DNA from: Medicago truncatula
Lineage: Eukaryota > Streptophyta > Magnoliopsida > Fabales > Fabaceae
Direction: 5' to 3'
Assembly: GCF_003473485.1 (NCBI RefSeq)
Contig: NC_053046.1
Coordinates: forward strand, 16,068,001 to 16,132,000
Length of the DNA stretch: 64,000 nucleotides
Shown: in pieces, positions 11,618 to 24,200 of the stretch
How the letters are laid out: each line of letters begins with the position of its first letter
Numbering within the stretch: position 1 is the stretch's first letter
Notes under the pieces: model-generated
What the model was told of the DNA's origin: nothing
The model's input: the letters and a program-made list of their open reading frames with translations, nothing else
Database searches by the model: none
Position numbers and translations under genes: made by a program

Positions 11618-14600
11618 TTAAGTAAGAGTCTGATGTTGTTTCACATATTTTGAAAGGGTAGAATCCAGCTTCTCTCCGATATAGGTAATCCATGCCTGTA
11701 TGCATTTCAATAGTTATGCCACTAATCCACAAATATATGAATGTTACTGAGTTTTAAACAAGGAACAATTTGCAGGACCAACATAATGAATTGTATTACT
11801 TTTAAACTGAAATTTGACATAGTAAACATAATCAAACTAATTTGTTGTCAAGAGAAAAAAACTCAAGTCCTCCGTTGATATATTAGTATGACATGTAGGC
11901 TTGAAAGGTTGAAATATTTTGACAAATTCAAATTTATCATTGAAAAAAAGATGAAATGTACCTGATCAGAAGAAGTGAAACCTCGTATTGTGTCACCACC
12001 AATAATTGCAATTCCTTTATCTCCAAGTGGTTGTAAAATTACTGCCTAGCAAATAATAATTGTACAAATAACTTTTGTTATTATAAATTAACATGTTCAA
12101 CGAAAGTTACTGATTACAGAGGAGAGTAGATACTGCTTCCCAAAAAAAACCAACCCGCCTCACCCCGAAAAGAGAACAAAGGAAGGAATAGAAGCTACAT
12201 AAACAACAGTAAAAAAAATCATAACAAAACTTTTCATAAATCAAAAGAAACAGAGCAGTTTCAGGTGGTCCAGGGCAAGGGGATTAATGAATCCTTATTA
12301 CTCTAACAGTTTCCAATCTCTATTCTTTTTCCTCATAAAATCACCTGATCTCGTGATCCCCCAATCCTGCTTGTTTCTGCTTTTCTTTTTTTCTTAACAA
12401 ATGCACATGATTCGGTCAGAACTCAGAATAAGTTTCCCAAATCATACAAAGTAACTTTCTGCCATAAACAAAATTCGCATCACTTAACAAAACATGTATA
12501 GATGACCACATAAGGTCGCCACATAAGTATATACTACAGCATACAACTGGTGTGGCACGGATAAACGCACCAATTTATAGTTATTTACTAAATGGTTAAA
12601 AAAAGGTTGAGCTTGTTTCAAAAACAAATAAAAAAGATTGAGCTAATAATCCAAATGCTATGTTTCCTAGAAAAAGAAAGCAAAGAATTTGAATTTTAAT
12701 GATGCTGACTCTAATCCCAATTCTCGTGCCAATTAGAGCCAACATATAGAAGACGACAAAAAAGAGAGAGAGAAACCATATCCAGGTGTACGAGGGACCT
12801 AAACTCTCCTCTAATTGGGTTTTCTCAATTACACCACAAGCCCCCTCTCTAATCCCTTTTGTAACCTCTCCTCTTTCCAGTTCACCAACTGAAAAACAGA
12901 CCAACTATAATCAGCATTCTGTTGCCAAGTATACTTGCCATCTAGCAAATGAAACCATTTAATCAGATTTTCAAGCTTCCCAATGGTCCTTCTTGGAGAT
13001 TCAACACCTGCTACAGTTGCACCACTAGCTTACACTCATCATACTACATTGGAAGGAGCGGTTGGAGGCATGTTTGAGGAGCTAAATCTTTCTTCAGCAA
13101 GCATACCTGAAAGACAGGATTATTGTGGCTGTGTTATGGAAGTTCCAATCAGTTGTCCTAATTTCCCAACTACTTAATGAAGGCCATAGAGATGCAGACT
13201 TAGCTTCTCATTAGACCGCTTAGCTAAAGACTTTAGTTTGTCGGGTTTCAGCTTACAATGAATCTAATCACCCACTTCAAATTCCAATGCACTATCATGC
13301 CTTGAATAGATTCTCCTTCTTTTGGCCAATTGAGCATCCCTATCTTCTGCCAACCCGTTCACCTATTCAACCTTAGAGGGAATATGATAGGGACTTGGGT
13401 ATTATGTGGCGCCTAAGCCCCATTCCGAGAAATACGGAATGGTCGGTGGGGTACTTAAGTGACTTCATTCTTGCCCCTTAATATCTAGCTTTAAAGGGAG
13501 ATTTCCCTAAGTTCTTGGGTACTTGTTAGAATCGTGGTTCCTTCAATTAGTGTTCATATTGACTGACCACCTCTGTATGTTGTCCGTTTGTAAATAGTAG
13601 GCAATAATGAACACCAATTGGGTACCCGCCATCAGAAACAGATCCTTCCATGATTTCCTCAACAACAAAAAAACTGGACTCTCTAGCACAATGGGTGAAA
13701 ATAAGACACGTAAATGAAACATAACAGCTATGTCATTGGCAATGAAAGGATGATGGCTAAGGCCTATGAAATAGGAATATTTGGCTAACCAATCAACCAC
13801 CACCAAAATAGTATACAAACCCTTTGCCTTTTCTAATCGTCCAATAAAATCCATCAAGATAACATATCAGATAAGCCTTGGAATACGCAAAGGCTGAAGC
13901 TTACAAGTCGGGGATAGTATCTTATATTTGTTTGAAAAACATCTCAGGCAGCATAAAATTTATGGATGTCCCTTTTCATACCCTCCTAATACACCACTCC
14001 TAACCCTGAATGGTCTCCAAACCGAGAGCTTTGAAATTCTACATATGTGATTGGAATTCGTGGTTGTGGTATTTCTTAAAGCAAATTCTACACTAACTTC
14101 CCCTTGAAGTACAATGTATCCTCTTGCAACTACGATCTTGTCCCCTCCTGATCCTTGGTATGATCTCGATCTTGACAACATTGGTTGTGACTCATGGTCT
14201 ACTACTAAATCCAATAAAATTCTCTAATACTGTTCATCCTTAAGAATTTCCTCAATCCAGTCCTCCGTACTTCAGTACAATGATAGCTGTAAAGGTCATC
14301 CTTTTGGAGAGAGCATCACCAGCCCTGTTTCCATTCCCTGATTTTTAGTGAATTTCAAAATTAAATTCAGATTAATTTGGAAGCCTATCTAAATTGTTCT
14401 TCACTCTATAACTGTTGTTCTGTCAAAAATTCAAGCTCTCAAAGTGGTTTCGCATAGAATATAGTTTCACCATTTTTGCCTGCATAAACATAGACTATTC
14501 ACATCAATTCTTTTTTTCATACACTAATTTATTTTGGGTCCATTGTGATAATGCTTGGCTACAAAATGATTTTGATCTTCATCCTTGCAGAAAGCCCTAA

Positions 14601-17600
14601 CCACTGTCTAGACGGGTCTGTCTCAACCACAAAACGTTGAGAAAAATCCACGATTTCCACGCTGGTAGCATTGCGACTGCTGCCTTCAGTTTCTCATAAT
14701 GTTGTTTGGGCCTCCTTGTCTCACATTTAACAGTCCTTAAGCAATTGAGTTGATAGTTTGGCAATCTTGATAATGATATATACCCTTATGAAGCATCTAC
14801 AGTAGCCTGTCAATTCAAGGAATACTCAGAGCCCTTTTACACGAAGGAGCTAAGAGTATTGTTCATCCTTTCTAAAAGGAGTCTATTGTGTCTATGCCTG
14901 TGAGCCGGACCTATACACGAAGGTTTGCAACAGTTTCCTGATTCCCTTGTCCCCAAAATCCATCCAAATACCCCATCCCTGTGTTAAACTATTTCTAAAC
15001 AACAATTTGTGCTTCATACAAATTTTGAATTTTAGAACAAAAGAATTTGCTTAAGCACAAGATTTTGATGAACTGCACATAAATATGGTATTACTCATAT
15101 AAACCAGTTTAACACAGAAACGCAATACCTGAGTATTTGAAGGCAGAAATGGTAGCTCAGACTTCCCAGGATAAAGAGATAGATTGGCCAAGTAACTCTC
15201 TGAACATGTATAAAAGATTCGAAATATTTTAATTAATACTGCAGCACACCTCAATGAAAAGTAACACACAAGTGCACTGTAGTAGCAGCAGTTGTGATGA
15301 ATGACTCATATTGGACAATATGTCGTTAGAAACTTACGAGTTCCAGATTTCATAACACCCTGATATACCGATCCTTGCATCAATTTATCGGTGTCCACAC
15401 TTACAGCTTCGCCATTCCCAGGAGAAGATTCTGCAGCAAAACCAAATTGAAGAACACAATTGCTCTCATAAACAATAACAAGTGATCGGCAGCAGGTGAC
15501 ATCTGACAGAGATTCCCACGCCCTGATAAAATTTTATAAAAGATACTTTTGCCATCAACAAACAGGGGAAAATCTAACTATTTAAAGCAATAGCTTCCAC
15601 ATTACTGGCTAATCACAACACATGAATTTTCTTGAAGATATAAAATAAGATGTCAATTTTTTTTAACATCATTCATATCTAATTTATTTACAGCACATGT
15701 AGTCAAGACAAACATAATACGAAACTTCCAAGCCACAATGTAACCCTCTTTTTACTGCACATAATGTAGATTTGAGTATTTGACAATTTATAACCATGAA
15801 AGAAAGCCATATTAATGATCCAAATTTTCAATTTTCAATCATTAACTTTTGAACAGAACTAGAAAGTACATGGCCAAGGGATGGGGGAAAATGCCAACTA
15901 AGCTAACAACACAAGTGGACATAAAGTGCATTACCAGACCAGCTCAGTAAGTGCAACATCAGGGAGAGCAGTGCACAGCTTCTTGCATTCAACTCCCTGA
16001 GGATTTACCTGGACAAAAACAAGCCTATTATCGGCATCGTCAAGTCAGCTTATTTTGGACAAGTAGCTAATTAAGCAGCTTCTAGAAAAGTATTAAATTA
16101 GGGTTACATTTCCTGTTTACACATTTGGTTACACAAAACTGTCATTGTTTTCAAATTATTCTGTTTTCAAATATATGAATAATGAATACAACTCTTTTTA
16201 TGAAGTTAACAACTCCGCGCAGACATTGCTAAAGTGTTTCAGACAGACGTGCAATCATATTTCGCCGTGCATTTACTTTTGAAAGTATTTTGGAAAATGA
16301 AAGTATTTTGGAAAATAATATCACAAGATGACATCCTAATGAGATATGATTGGATCTTTGTGTAAAACATTTATGCACTGCCGATGTATAATTAGTTACC
16401 AAAATCTTATTTTAATACTTTTGATCGTATTTGTTTCCTATTTTTACTGAATTGTTTTCTATATCCGAATATCTATATAAGAAATAATAAAAATAACAAA
16501 AGATTCTTTTTTTTAAGAAGCCAAACTAGCCTACTGAAATTGGCAACTAGGAGAATCGAACCTGAGACCTTGAGAGGAGCACACTCCAAGGTCTCAAGCC
16601 AACACTACCAGGCCAACCCAAGTGGTTTTAAAAATAACAAAACCTATCTTACTTTTAAACAAATGTACAAAAGGGATAAAATTATAACTACAGTTTAAAC
16701 TAAAAAATAAAAAATAGAGTATTTTCTCTAACCAAACACAAGGCAAGACAATACATCAACACAGCTAAGAACAAACTATGATGCAAAAATAAGAAACAGA
16801 TTCATGATAAAGGAAAATGGACAGAATTAAATAATAGTGAAAAGGAACGAGGCTTACCACACTTATAGATTTGGGTTTTATGGAAAGCCAAACGAGGCCA
16901 GCCAAAATATTAGTGACAGCCAATCCTAAAGTTAAGAGGTCTGCTCTCGATTGTGAACTGCAAAAAAAACACCCTAATTAACAATCATTAACTCATTATG
17001 AAGTGCCACACTAGATAGATAAGACATTGACATGAACATGTAGACACCAGTAATAGTTAGAGAGAATGAAAGTGACTAAATGTAATCATGATTCACATGT
17101 CTCAGTGTTGTAACAATGTCTGACACGGATATGTGGCAAATACCCAACATGTCTTCAATCTCAAGTATCGGTGCTACATACTTAACTCAACAGCAACAAT
17201 GCAACAATGCTCGATACCTCACCACAACTTCAATTTGAGACAAAAAAATATTTTAAATGTGACACTTCATATGAGACAGAGGGAGCAATAATTAAAAAAA
17301 TGAAGTGATTAAATGTAACCAATCACATGTGTAGGTGTTGGGTCGGTATCTATGAAGCACTGACACAAACACGGCCACGACATAGATACTACACATCGAC
17401 ACCGGGGATTATTTGAGAAAATTATTGGAGATATAATAGGTTAGTTATTAGTTGGTGTTGGTTACTAGTTAATTAGTGCCTATAGATAAGGTTGAGGTAG
17501 TCAAATTGTACTCATCTGTAACATTCACATTTACTATCAATACAAAACTCTTGAGCTTTCAGCTTATTTTGATAAGTTATCTAAGATAGTCTATTGAAAA

Positions 17601-18046
17601 AGCTTATAGCTTGTACAAATACAATTAAATTATTGCTATAAGCCGCGGATTAAAGCCTTTACTCAAACATTAAACTAAAAACCGTTGATATAATCACAAG
17701 CATAGAAGAGAGAAGCGAAAGAGAATAAGAACCTGCCAGCGTCGGCAACGGGAGCAATGCCGGAGATGGTACGATTGAAGAGTACGGCAAAGAGAGAAGC
17801 GGCTCCAACATAGATGGGGAGGGGCCGAACAACGTCGTCGTTTTGAGATACCCAATCAGGTAGAAAATCGCGTTTGGGGTTTGGGGTTCGGAAACTGTGA
17901 ACAGTTGAAGAATAAGAAGAAGTAGAAGGAGATGAAAGTGTAAACGCAGTTTTTGGTTTTGAAGTGCGATTTGAAATGAAAATAGGAATGTGAGTTTTAG
18001 TGTGGGGGAGAGTGAAAAGGACACGAAGCGTGGTTCCCGCTTCCAT
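11618..18046 (-). CDS. CCB4: CCB4, cofactor assembly of complex C (cytochrome b6)
   Basis: Seven exons on the minus strand join to 906 nt, 301 residues: 18046-17733, 16957-16858, 16008-15935, 15522-15338, 15199-15129, 12045-11962 and 11695-11618. All splice sites are GT-AG and phases match at every join. The family works in the thylakoid membrane with CCB1-3 to attach haem c(i) covalently to cytochrome b6. Residues 1 to about 60 are Ser/Thr-rich and basic, like a plastid transit peptide. Two hydrophobic segments lie near 77-98 and 111-131. The conserved soluble tail includes YLANLSLYPGKSELPFLPSN in exon 5, QPLGDKGIAIIGG in exon 6 and WITYIGEKLDSTLSKYV in exon 7. I identified it from the recalled Arabidopsis CCB4 sequence. 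It looks intact. Intron 5 (3.1 kb) contains a Ty3/gypsy relic, intron 2 a SINE and intron 1 a MITE copy. Confidence 0.9.
13150..14880 (-). mobile_element. Degenerate Ty3/gypsy retrotransposon pol relic
   Basis: Reading 5'-3' on the minus strand, fragments follow gypsy pol order but with many stops and frame changes. The end of reverse transcriptase and the RNase H start come first (RFVVETDPS near 14630-14600), then NRAGDALSK near 14320, then the integrase H2C2 region (EGMKRDIHKF near 13980-13950). The integrase core follows (MDFIGRLEKAKG...TILVVVDWLAKYSYFIGLSH, 13857-13770), and then the integrase C-terminal region (AEDRDAQLAKRRRIYSRHDS and ALEFEVGD near 13360-13260). I see no LTRs. It lies in CCB4 intron 5 in the same orientation as the gene, so it must be spliced out. 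Confidence 0.85.
16500..16632 (-). repeat. tRNA-derived SINE in CCB4 intron 2
   Basis: On the minus strand: a box-A-like TTGGCCTGGTAGTGTTGGCT, then a box-B-like GGTTCGATTCTCC. This differs from the other SINE family of the window. It is inserted inside intron 2. Confidence 0.6.
17319..17405 (-). repeat. Copy of the GTGTC-type MITE in CCB4 intron 1
   Basis: It contains GAAGCACTGACAC, CACGGCCACGAC and ACATCGACACCG, the diagnostic phrases of a roughly 155-bp repeat also found at 24455-24595, 42790-42945, 47312-47472 and 51112-51272. Confidence 0.55.
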
Positions 18047-18424
18047 GAAGTTCGTTGTCAGACTGTTTGCATTGGGTTTCCGTTTTTGGAGATGAGGCTA
18101 TTCTGACTGACAAAACCAACCGCTAAAATTGTAAATTCTTATAAATATCCCTAGAATGAGAGAAAAGACAACAAATATATATATGAAAGGATTTTTCTAT
18201 CATTTGCAAATTTGCACATCATAAGAAATTTAAAGTAGTAACTTTGAATTGAAACTTGTGCATTTATATTAAATATGTAAGTTTTTAATAATTAATTGTT
18301 GGTTTTCAATGAAAAGTTACTACTTTTAGTTTCAAACGCATGTTCGATTACCCTTATGTTAGTTTTCTCAGTTAATCAGTTTACCCTTATGTTAATTTTC
18401 TCGGCTAGTCAACATGGCGTACAT
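18047..18424. promoter_or_regulatory. CCB4 upstream region, no motif assigned
   Basis: The 5' flank of the minus-strand CCB4 gene. It contains an AT microrepeat (ACAAATATATATATG near 18170) but no promoter element I would name with confidence. Confidence 0.3.
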
Positions 18425-18545
18425 CACATCATTTTTATGAACTTAGTTCACTTGATAAGGGATAATGTATATTATATACAGGGGCTTCGAACCCCAGACA
18501 TCTCACTTATTCATTTGGGAATTTCTCTGTCGATGGGCCACTTTA
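18425..18545 (+). repeat. tRNA-derived SINE
   Basis: A degraded box A (ACTTAGTTCACTTGATAAGG) is followed by GGATAATGTATATTATATAC and an intact box B (GGCTTCGAACCCC), then the SINE body phrase ATCTCACTTATTCATTTGGG. Confidence 0.65.
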
Positions 18546-18639
18546 TCTAAGTCGCGTATATGTTCCTCTGTATATCATAAAATTCATCAATAATTGAATT
18601 TGTATCAAGCTTTTCGGCAAATTAAACAATTACCTGGAA

Positions 18640-19090
18640 AGCCATCTCCCATCTAGTTTCTCAATCTACTTTTCACAATCTTCCTAGCATAAAATAATAT
18701 CTCACTTGTAGCAGTTGAAACAGAAAGAGTTAATATCAAACGAATTAAATGTTCAATCAAATTCAAAGGATAAGTCAGATATTTCCTTGTTTTCACCAAT
18801 GCTTGACAAACCTTAGATATTGTTGATAGATTTCTCAATTCCGGATGAAAATGAACATCAAGTTCATAATGTTGAACTTGTATTTTAAGATCAAGATGCA
18901 ACTTCTCTTACTTCATAGCCAACTCACAAATTTTTCTCCATATTGAGTGATTTGTAGTGATCTTTTGGATCTAAAGTTGTACTCAAAGTAAGCAATTCCA
19001 TCATATTATCACAAAATCTACTATTAAGCTCTTGAAATTGAGTATCAAGTGTAGCAATGAACAAATCAACTCGATAACAATGTTCAACAG
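18640..19090 (-). mobile_element. hAT transposase relic (dimerisation end)
   Basis: The minus strand encodes the C-terminal part of a hAT-family (zinc finger MYM-like) transposase: FIATLDTQFQELNSRFCDNM, then MELLTLSTTLDPKDHYKSLN and, after gaps, LIRLILTLSVSTATSEILFY with KIVKSRLRN. The VSTATSE block is the conserved hAT dimerisation signature. A stop follows directly after SRLRN and upstream parts are missing, so it is a dead fragment. Confidence 0.85.
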
Positions 19091-19369
19091 TAATATTTGG
19101 ACGAGCTCAGCCTCTTTTAGGAATGTACAAACTATTCATCTCAGGAACATTGATTTCATGCTTTCCGCAAAATGATAGACCACTTCTGATAAGAAACACA
19201 TTCCCTTGTGCAATGTAAATCTTTTTACCGATAAATTGAGAATCACAAGCATATAACGAAATACTTCGTATATGTGTGACATGGGGGCTGTTCGATTCCC
19301 TGAAGGAATACTTTGTATGTTTTTTTTCGCAATTTTCAGATTTTCTAGCATATGGACATGTGGCGGCGC

Positions 19370-19515
19370 ACGATTTGACCACATAGCACTTTCTGGTAGT
19401 CCCGCCACTGCAGGTGGCGGTATACCACTACAAGCCAAAAAATAGCGGCCGCAGTGCCATGTGTCGGTTTTTGACAATGCCGCCATTTGCAGATGGTGGT
19501 ATATACCACTACAAC
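19370..19515. repeat. Diverged direct repeat, GC-rich
   Basis: Two copies of about 80-bp spacing share CCGCCACTGCAGGTGGCGGT versus CCGCCATTTGCAGATGGTGG, each followed by ATACCACTACAA. Each GC core is itself palindromic. It resembles internal repeats of plant LTR retrotransposons, but no element boundary was found. Confidence 0.5.
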
Positions 19516-19683
19516 TACAAGACAAAACAAAATCTAAATGTGGGTCATTTGTGTAGATGAATCTCATCCTAGGTTGGACTAGTAATTTTGTTTCGTTTTC
19601 TGCATTGACTGAATAAATTAAATGCAGCAACTGATACACCACCAACACAACTCACACACAACTTTAAATTATTTATAGATTGT

Positions 19684-20016
19684 CATCCACAATGGAGACC
19701 CTTAAATTGAAGGTCTTAAGCGGGTCCCACTTGTACACATAACTTTTTTATTATTTTATAATAACAGTACTTAGGTACTCGGTTACTCCAATGGAGATCT
19801 TCTAACAAAAAGTCTAAATGGGTCCCACCACTAACTCTTAATCATTTAGATTTCACCACTAACATTTATTTTAATAAAAAAGTGTAGGAGGACCACTTAA
19901 AGATGGGATCTTAAGTTAGACCTCATGTCTTCGAAGACCTCCAATTTTTTTTCCCATAATAGAAGTACTTATTAGGTACTAGGTCTTAAACAGTAAAAAC
20001 CTCACCATTGTAGATG
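19684..20016. mobile_element. MITE-like TIR element (about 330 bp)
   Basis: The left end CATCCACAATGGAGA matches in reverse the right end CTCACCATTGTAGATG. Internal phrases (TCTTAAG, GGTCCCAC, TACTTAGGTACT) repeat in both orientations. A related partial copy appears near 28660 (ATCTACAATGGAGATCCTCA). No coding sequence. Confidence 0.6.
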
Positions 20017-21214
20017 TATTTCCCTCCAATTCCTTGTCATTAATTTATGCTATCCAAATATTCTATTTGATTACAATAAACCTTTGATTTTCACTTTTAA
20101 CCAACTCTAAACCTTAAATTTTACTCTTTCCAAAATTTGATCTTCGTTAGATTTTTTTTTAGAAAGTATCATCAGATTTGTAGCCTTCCATAAAGATTAA
20201 AGAGTTGCAAACCAGCAAATCTCCACCCTTGAAAAAATTGAAATAAGAGCGCCATAAAAATTGTTTGTCACAGAGATCAATTTGCATGATTATTGTTAAT
20301 TTCATGGGCATTTTGCATGTAAGCGTGAAATTTGAGGGGTTCATTGGTGAGAAAGTTTTATTTTATTTGATAGGTCGTCATTTTTCACTGTTTTTGTGTG
20401 GTTAATTTTACATGACGAAATTTTATAGCATGCTTCTAATTATATAATCTGAATCGTATTTTTTTGCTTCGATATATAATCCGAACGGGGTAAAATGTGA
20501 ATTTTAGAGGGCGGGCGAGAAGTGAGTAAGATGGAAAAGAAACTCTTAAATAGACTAAGCAAATGACATAAAATAAATTTAGTCCTTCAAGTATCACAAT
20601 TATACTATTTTAAAGCTCAAGTTATCTCTCTTTATAATTTGGTAGCTCTCCTTCAATTTTCTCCCAAATATATGTTAAGAATACACCATTTATTGAGGTG
20701 ACGTAAAACTCTTCATACCACTAATCAGTTTTTTCAGAGGACCAATAATTAGTTGTTTCAATGGATGTTGATAAAAATGGTGGCAAATCATATTTGAGGT
20801 GATCAAATTTTTTTAGGAGTTCTTTGATCAAATATTGTTCCCCACTAATTTCCAGTATGTTAATTAACCATATATATAACACAAGAATTAAGCTCAAAAT
20901 TCTCTCCAATAAAGTAGCACCTTATTTCAAGTAATATGCCAATAACTTTTATATGTACATAACAAGCATATTCAAGAACAAAAACATCAAAACTAAAAAC
21001 AAAAAGAAATGATCTATCTTCCTCAGTGAACTAAGCACTTGAAAGGACTTCAAATAAGAAAAATGGATAAAAGATTCAATAAATGAATAGTTATGCTAGC
21101 ATATGACTCTGGAAATTAGAAAAAAATATTAGTTAATGGCTTCCAACTTTTGAGCAAAACCAACTACTTCTCCATCTTACCTAAATCGATGTATTAGAGT
21201 TTCCCGGGAATCAG
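20017..21214. other. Spacer downstream of the SWIM gene
   Basis: No gene or terminal-repeat structure that I can support in this AT-rich stretch. Confidence 0.4.
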
Positions 21215-24200
21215 TCATCTTAATCGTGACAATCTTTTCCGCTTCCGATTCTTCTTATGCATAACAACACTTTTCGTGTTACGGTTAACGGGAGTAGCCA
21301 AGATTAAAGATCTTTTGCCATTGTAGGTTCTGCCTTTCTTAGAAACCCATTTCAGAGGCATATTGTTAATTACTGTACCGATATCGGTAGAATTATTCAG
21401 TTCAACAAGTTTTTGGATTTGATCACTTGGTGCGTCCAAGCCAATGACACGTCCAACTCAAACGAATCATCCACTGGTTTTCTCCATAGATCCATCAAAA
21501 CCTCTTCAAACGAACGAAAAGACATTGATGGTTGATAACCTTGAAGATTTTCACAAATCGTGTTTACTTTGATAACATGCTTGCAAAGGTTGCCTTGCAA
21601 TGACCAAGAACAATCACAGAATGAAAATTCAGATCCCGGATTCCACACTATACGTGTTACACTGCTGTCTTTCTGGCTCGCAACTTTGGCAAAGAGACGG
21701 TCTTTACCGTCCATGGTGACAGCGGAGTCGGGAATTTGAAATGCCCGATGCCATGACGTAGAAGCGATATATCCCTCCTTCACATTCTGGAAAGAATCAC
21801 TTTCGTCAGCAAAACGGTCAAGCCAGTAGCTTGAATGCAACTCAGTTGTTAATTTATGGACTAACCAATCTACTCTTTGCAGCGCTCCAAGATGTGAATC
21901 ATCAAAAAGTTTGGCTTTCAGTTTAACATGGTAGGCTTCTAATGCTCCAGAAGCTTCCTGGCTTGCTAGTGGAAAATTCCTCCTCGTTGAAAGCCACATT
22001 TCTGCGCAAGAGAAAAAAAGAAGGGTAAGGACACAAAAGGTTAACATATCAATGACTTTGAAACCCAGATATTTCATAAATGGAATAGTACTGGTGTCCA
22101 ATACGTATTCGATATCAATACACAACCAAAAAGTATCTAATGAACTTTTAAAGATACTTCTCAGATCCATCTTGAGCACTTCTTACCAACTAAAGACACA
22201 ATTGTCATGTGATGTACATATTTAATGCAGCATCTTACTAACTAAAGACACAAAATTGTATGTTTATTGTGACAGATGCTTAGTATAAGAATATATACTG
22301 ATCTATATATAGGTGAGGGAAAAATATGCAGCTATGCATACTTGTTGTGGTCACAAATATATATTATTTAAATGAGGGCTGCTATTTATTGCGAGAAACC
22401 ATCTCACGAAGTTTTCACAATCATCAATAAGCCAATTAAAAGCTGGACTGGCCACAATACACGCTTGGGGAGTATTATTATCATATTATTTTTGACACAT
22501 TTTTCCGTATATAGTCTTTCTTGATACTCTCGCGATCAAATTTCTCGCTAGATATATCATTTTCCTGTTTAAATTGAGATCATCGTTAATTGACTATTGA
22601 TAAATTTATGTATTAATGGGAATTTATCAATGTAAATGTCTCTCTACAAACATTGAGCATTTATGTTCTCTCTTTCTCTGTCGTATCATGATTTTATAAA
22701 TTTTCCCGTATCCCCATATTTGTGTCATATCGTGGACTTATTAGTTGGCCATGTCGTATCATGATTTTATAAATTTTCCCGTATTCCCATATTTGTGTCG
22801 TATCATAAACTTATCAGTCACTGACTAACAAACTACACACGGAACTTCTGAAGCAAAATAACAAAAACATTTCAGCTGCAACATATGGTTTACAAGTATG
22901 CATGCAAATATGCCTTCATCCGAACAAGTACTTTTCTATGTCTATGCAAGAGAAAAGAGAAGACAGATCTAACCAATCTTGGGCACCCAGGAGACTCTAA
23001 AATATTCCATGAAATCAGTTTGGTCAACAAAATCCAGCATAAATTGTTCCAAGGCAACTGATGTACTAGTGCCTCCCCAAATGTTGTACACTATTGTCCC
23101 GAGACGCTTAAACATCTCCCGCTCAATCTCAATATTATTGCATTTTCTAACAATATTCCTTAGCCATGATCTACGCATACGCCAGAGTGAAAATAGGACA
23201 GGACAACCAAATATATCTCTGTAAAAGAAAACAACGGAAGTAAGACAAATAAACACAACTGTAGAACATTGAACCAAACTAGTTTTAAAGACAATAAAAT
23301 CTTGCCTCAAAAGATCAATATCAGCTGCGGCATCGTCAATAAAAAATCCACCGACTTTCCATCCAGGCTCAACACTACGAGCTCGATCAATCAGAGCTTT
23401 CAGCCACTTAGACACATCAGGCTTTGCAAAGCTACGTGTAATGATCCATGCAACAGGAAGTGCGTGTTGTCTTGAATCAAAAACAAGTAGTGTAAACAAG
23501 GGATACTGCCAACAGGAAAAGATAACTAAGTTAAGTCGATTGACAATATACAAGAATGTGAACAATATAACTATGGTTATCTTAGATCAGGTGTAACTTA
23601 AAAGTCGTGAATGAAAAGTAATTACTTTAAGTCTCTTCACACCAAAGGATGAATCTGCTGCAACAACACTGTGATGACCAAAACGAACCATTTGCTGCAG
23701 CTGCCATTCTGTTTGGATCCCCAAGACGAAAGGGTCTGACTCTGAAGTATCCTGATGAAAAAACACAGACTTTCTATTGCGTTCGACCCACATGCGGATG
23801 CTAACTTCATCATCGAGATCCAGCTCATGGGTAGACCTTTTGATGATCATGCTTAGCTTGTGAACATGCTGAGAAGCGAGGCTATTGAATTTTACATTTG
23901 AACCACAATATCGCTCAATTCCTTCAATGTGTTTCTCCAAGATATTCTCTTCCGGAATGCCAAGATGTATCATTGAAATTGTTTGCTGCTGAATTTCATT
24001 GGATATATATGGAATATTTGTGGCCCTTGGGCCGATGGCATCTCTATCAAGTGGTCCATGGCAGATAAAACCAGACTTGTTAACATGACGCCTCTCATTG
24101 TATACAATAAGCGCAAGTGATGGACGAGCATAAAGACGTTTGACAACAAAATGACAGGTACAACCCCGCATTGATTGAGGTCTGGCAGCACGATTTCTGG

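Noticed and set aside
12596-12904. Hydrophobic open frame on the minus strand
   Set aside because: It lies inside CCB4 intron 5, has no recognisable domain and is not needed for the spliced gene.
17659-18024. Alternative minus-strand frame over CCB4 exon 1
   Set aside because: Shadow of the transit-peptide exon; does not splice into the conserved CCB4 frame.
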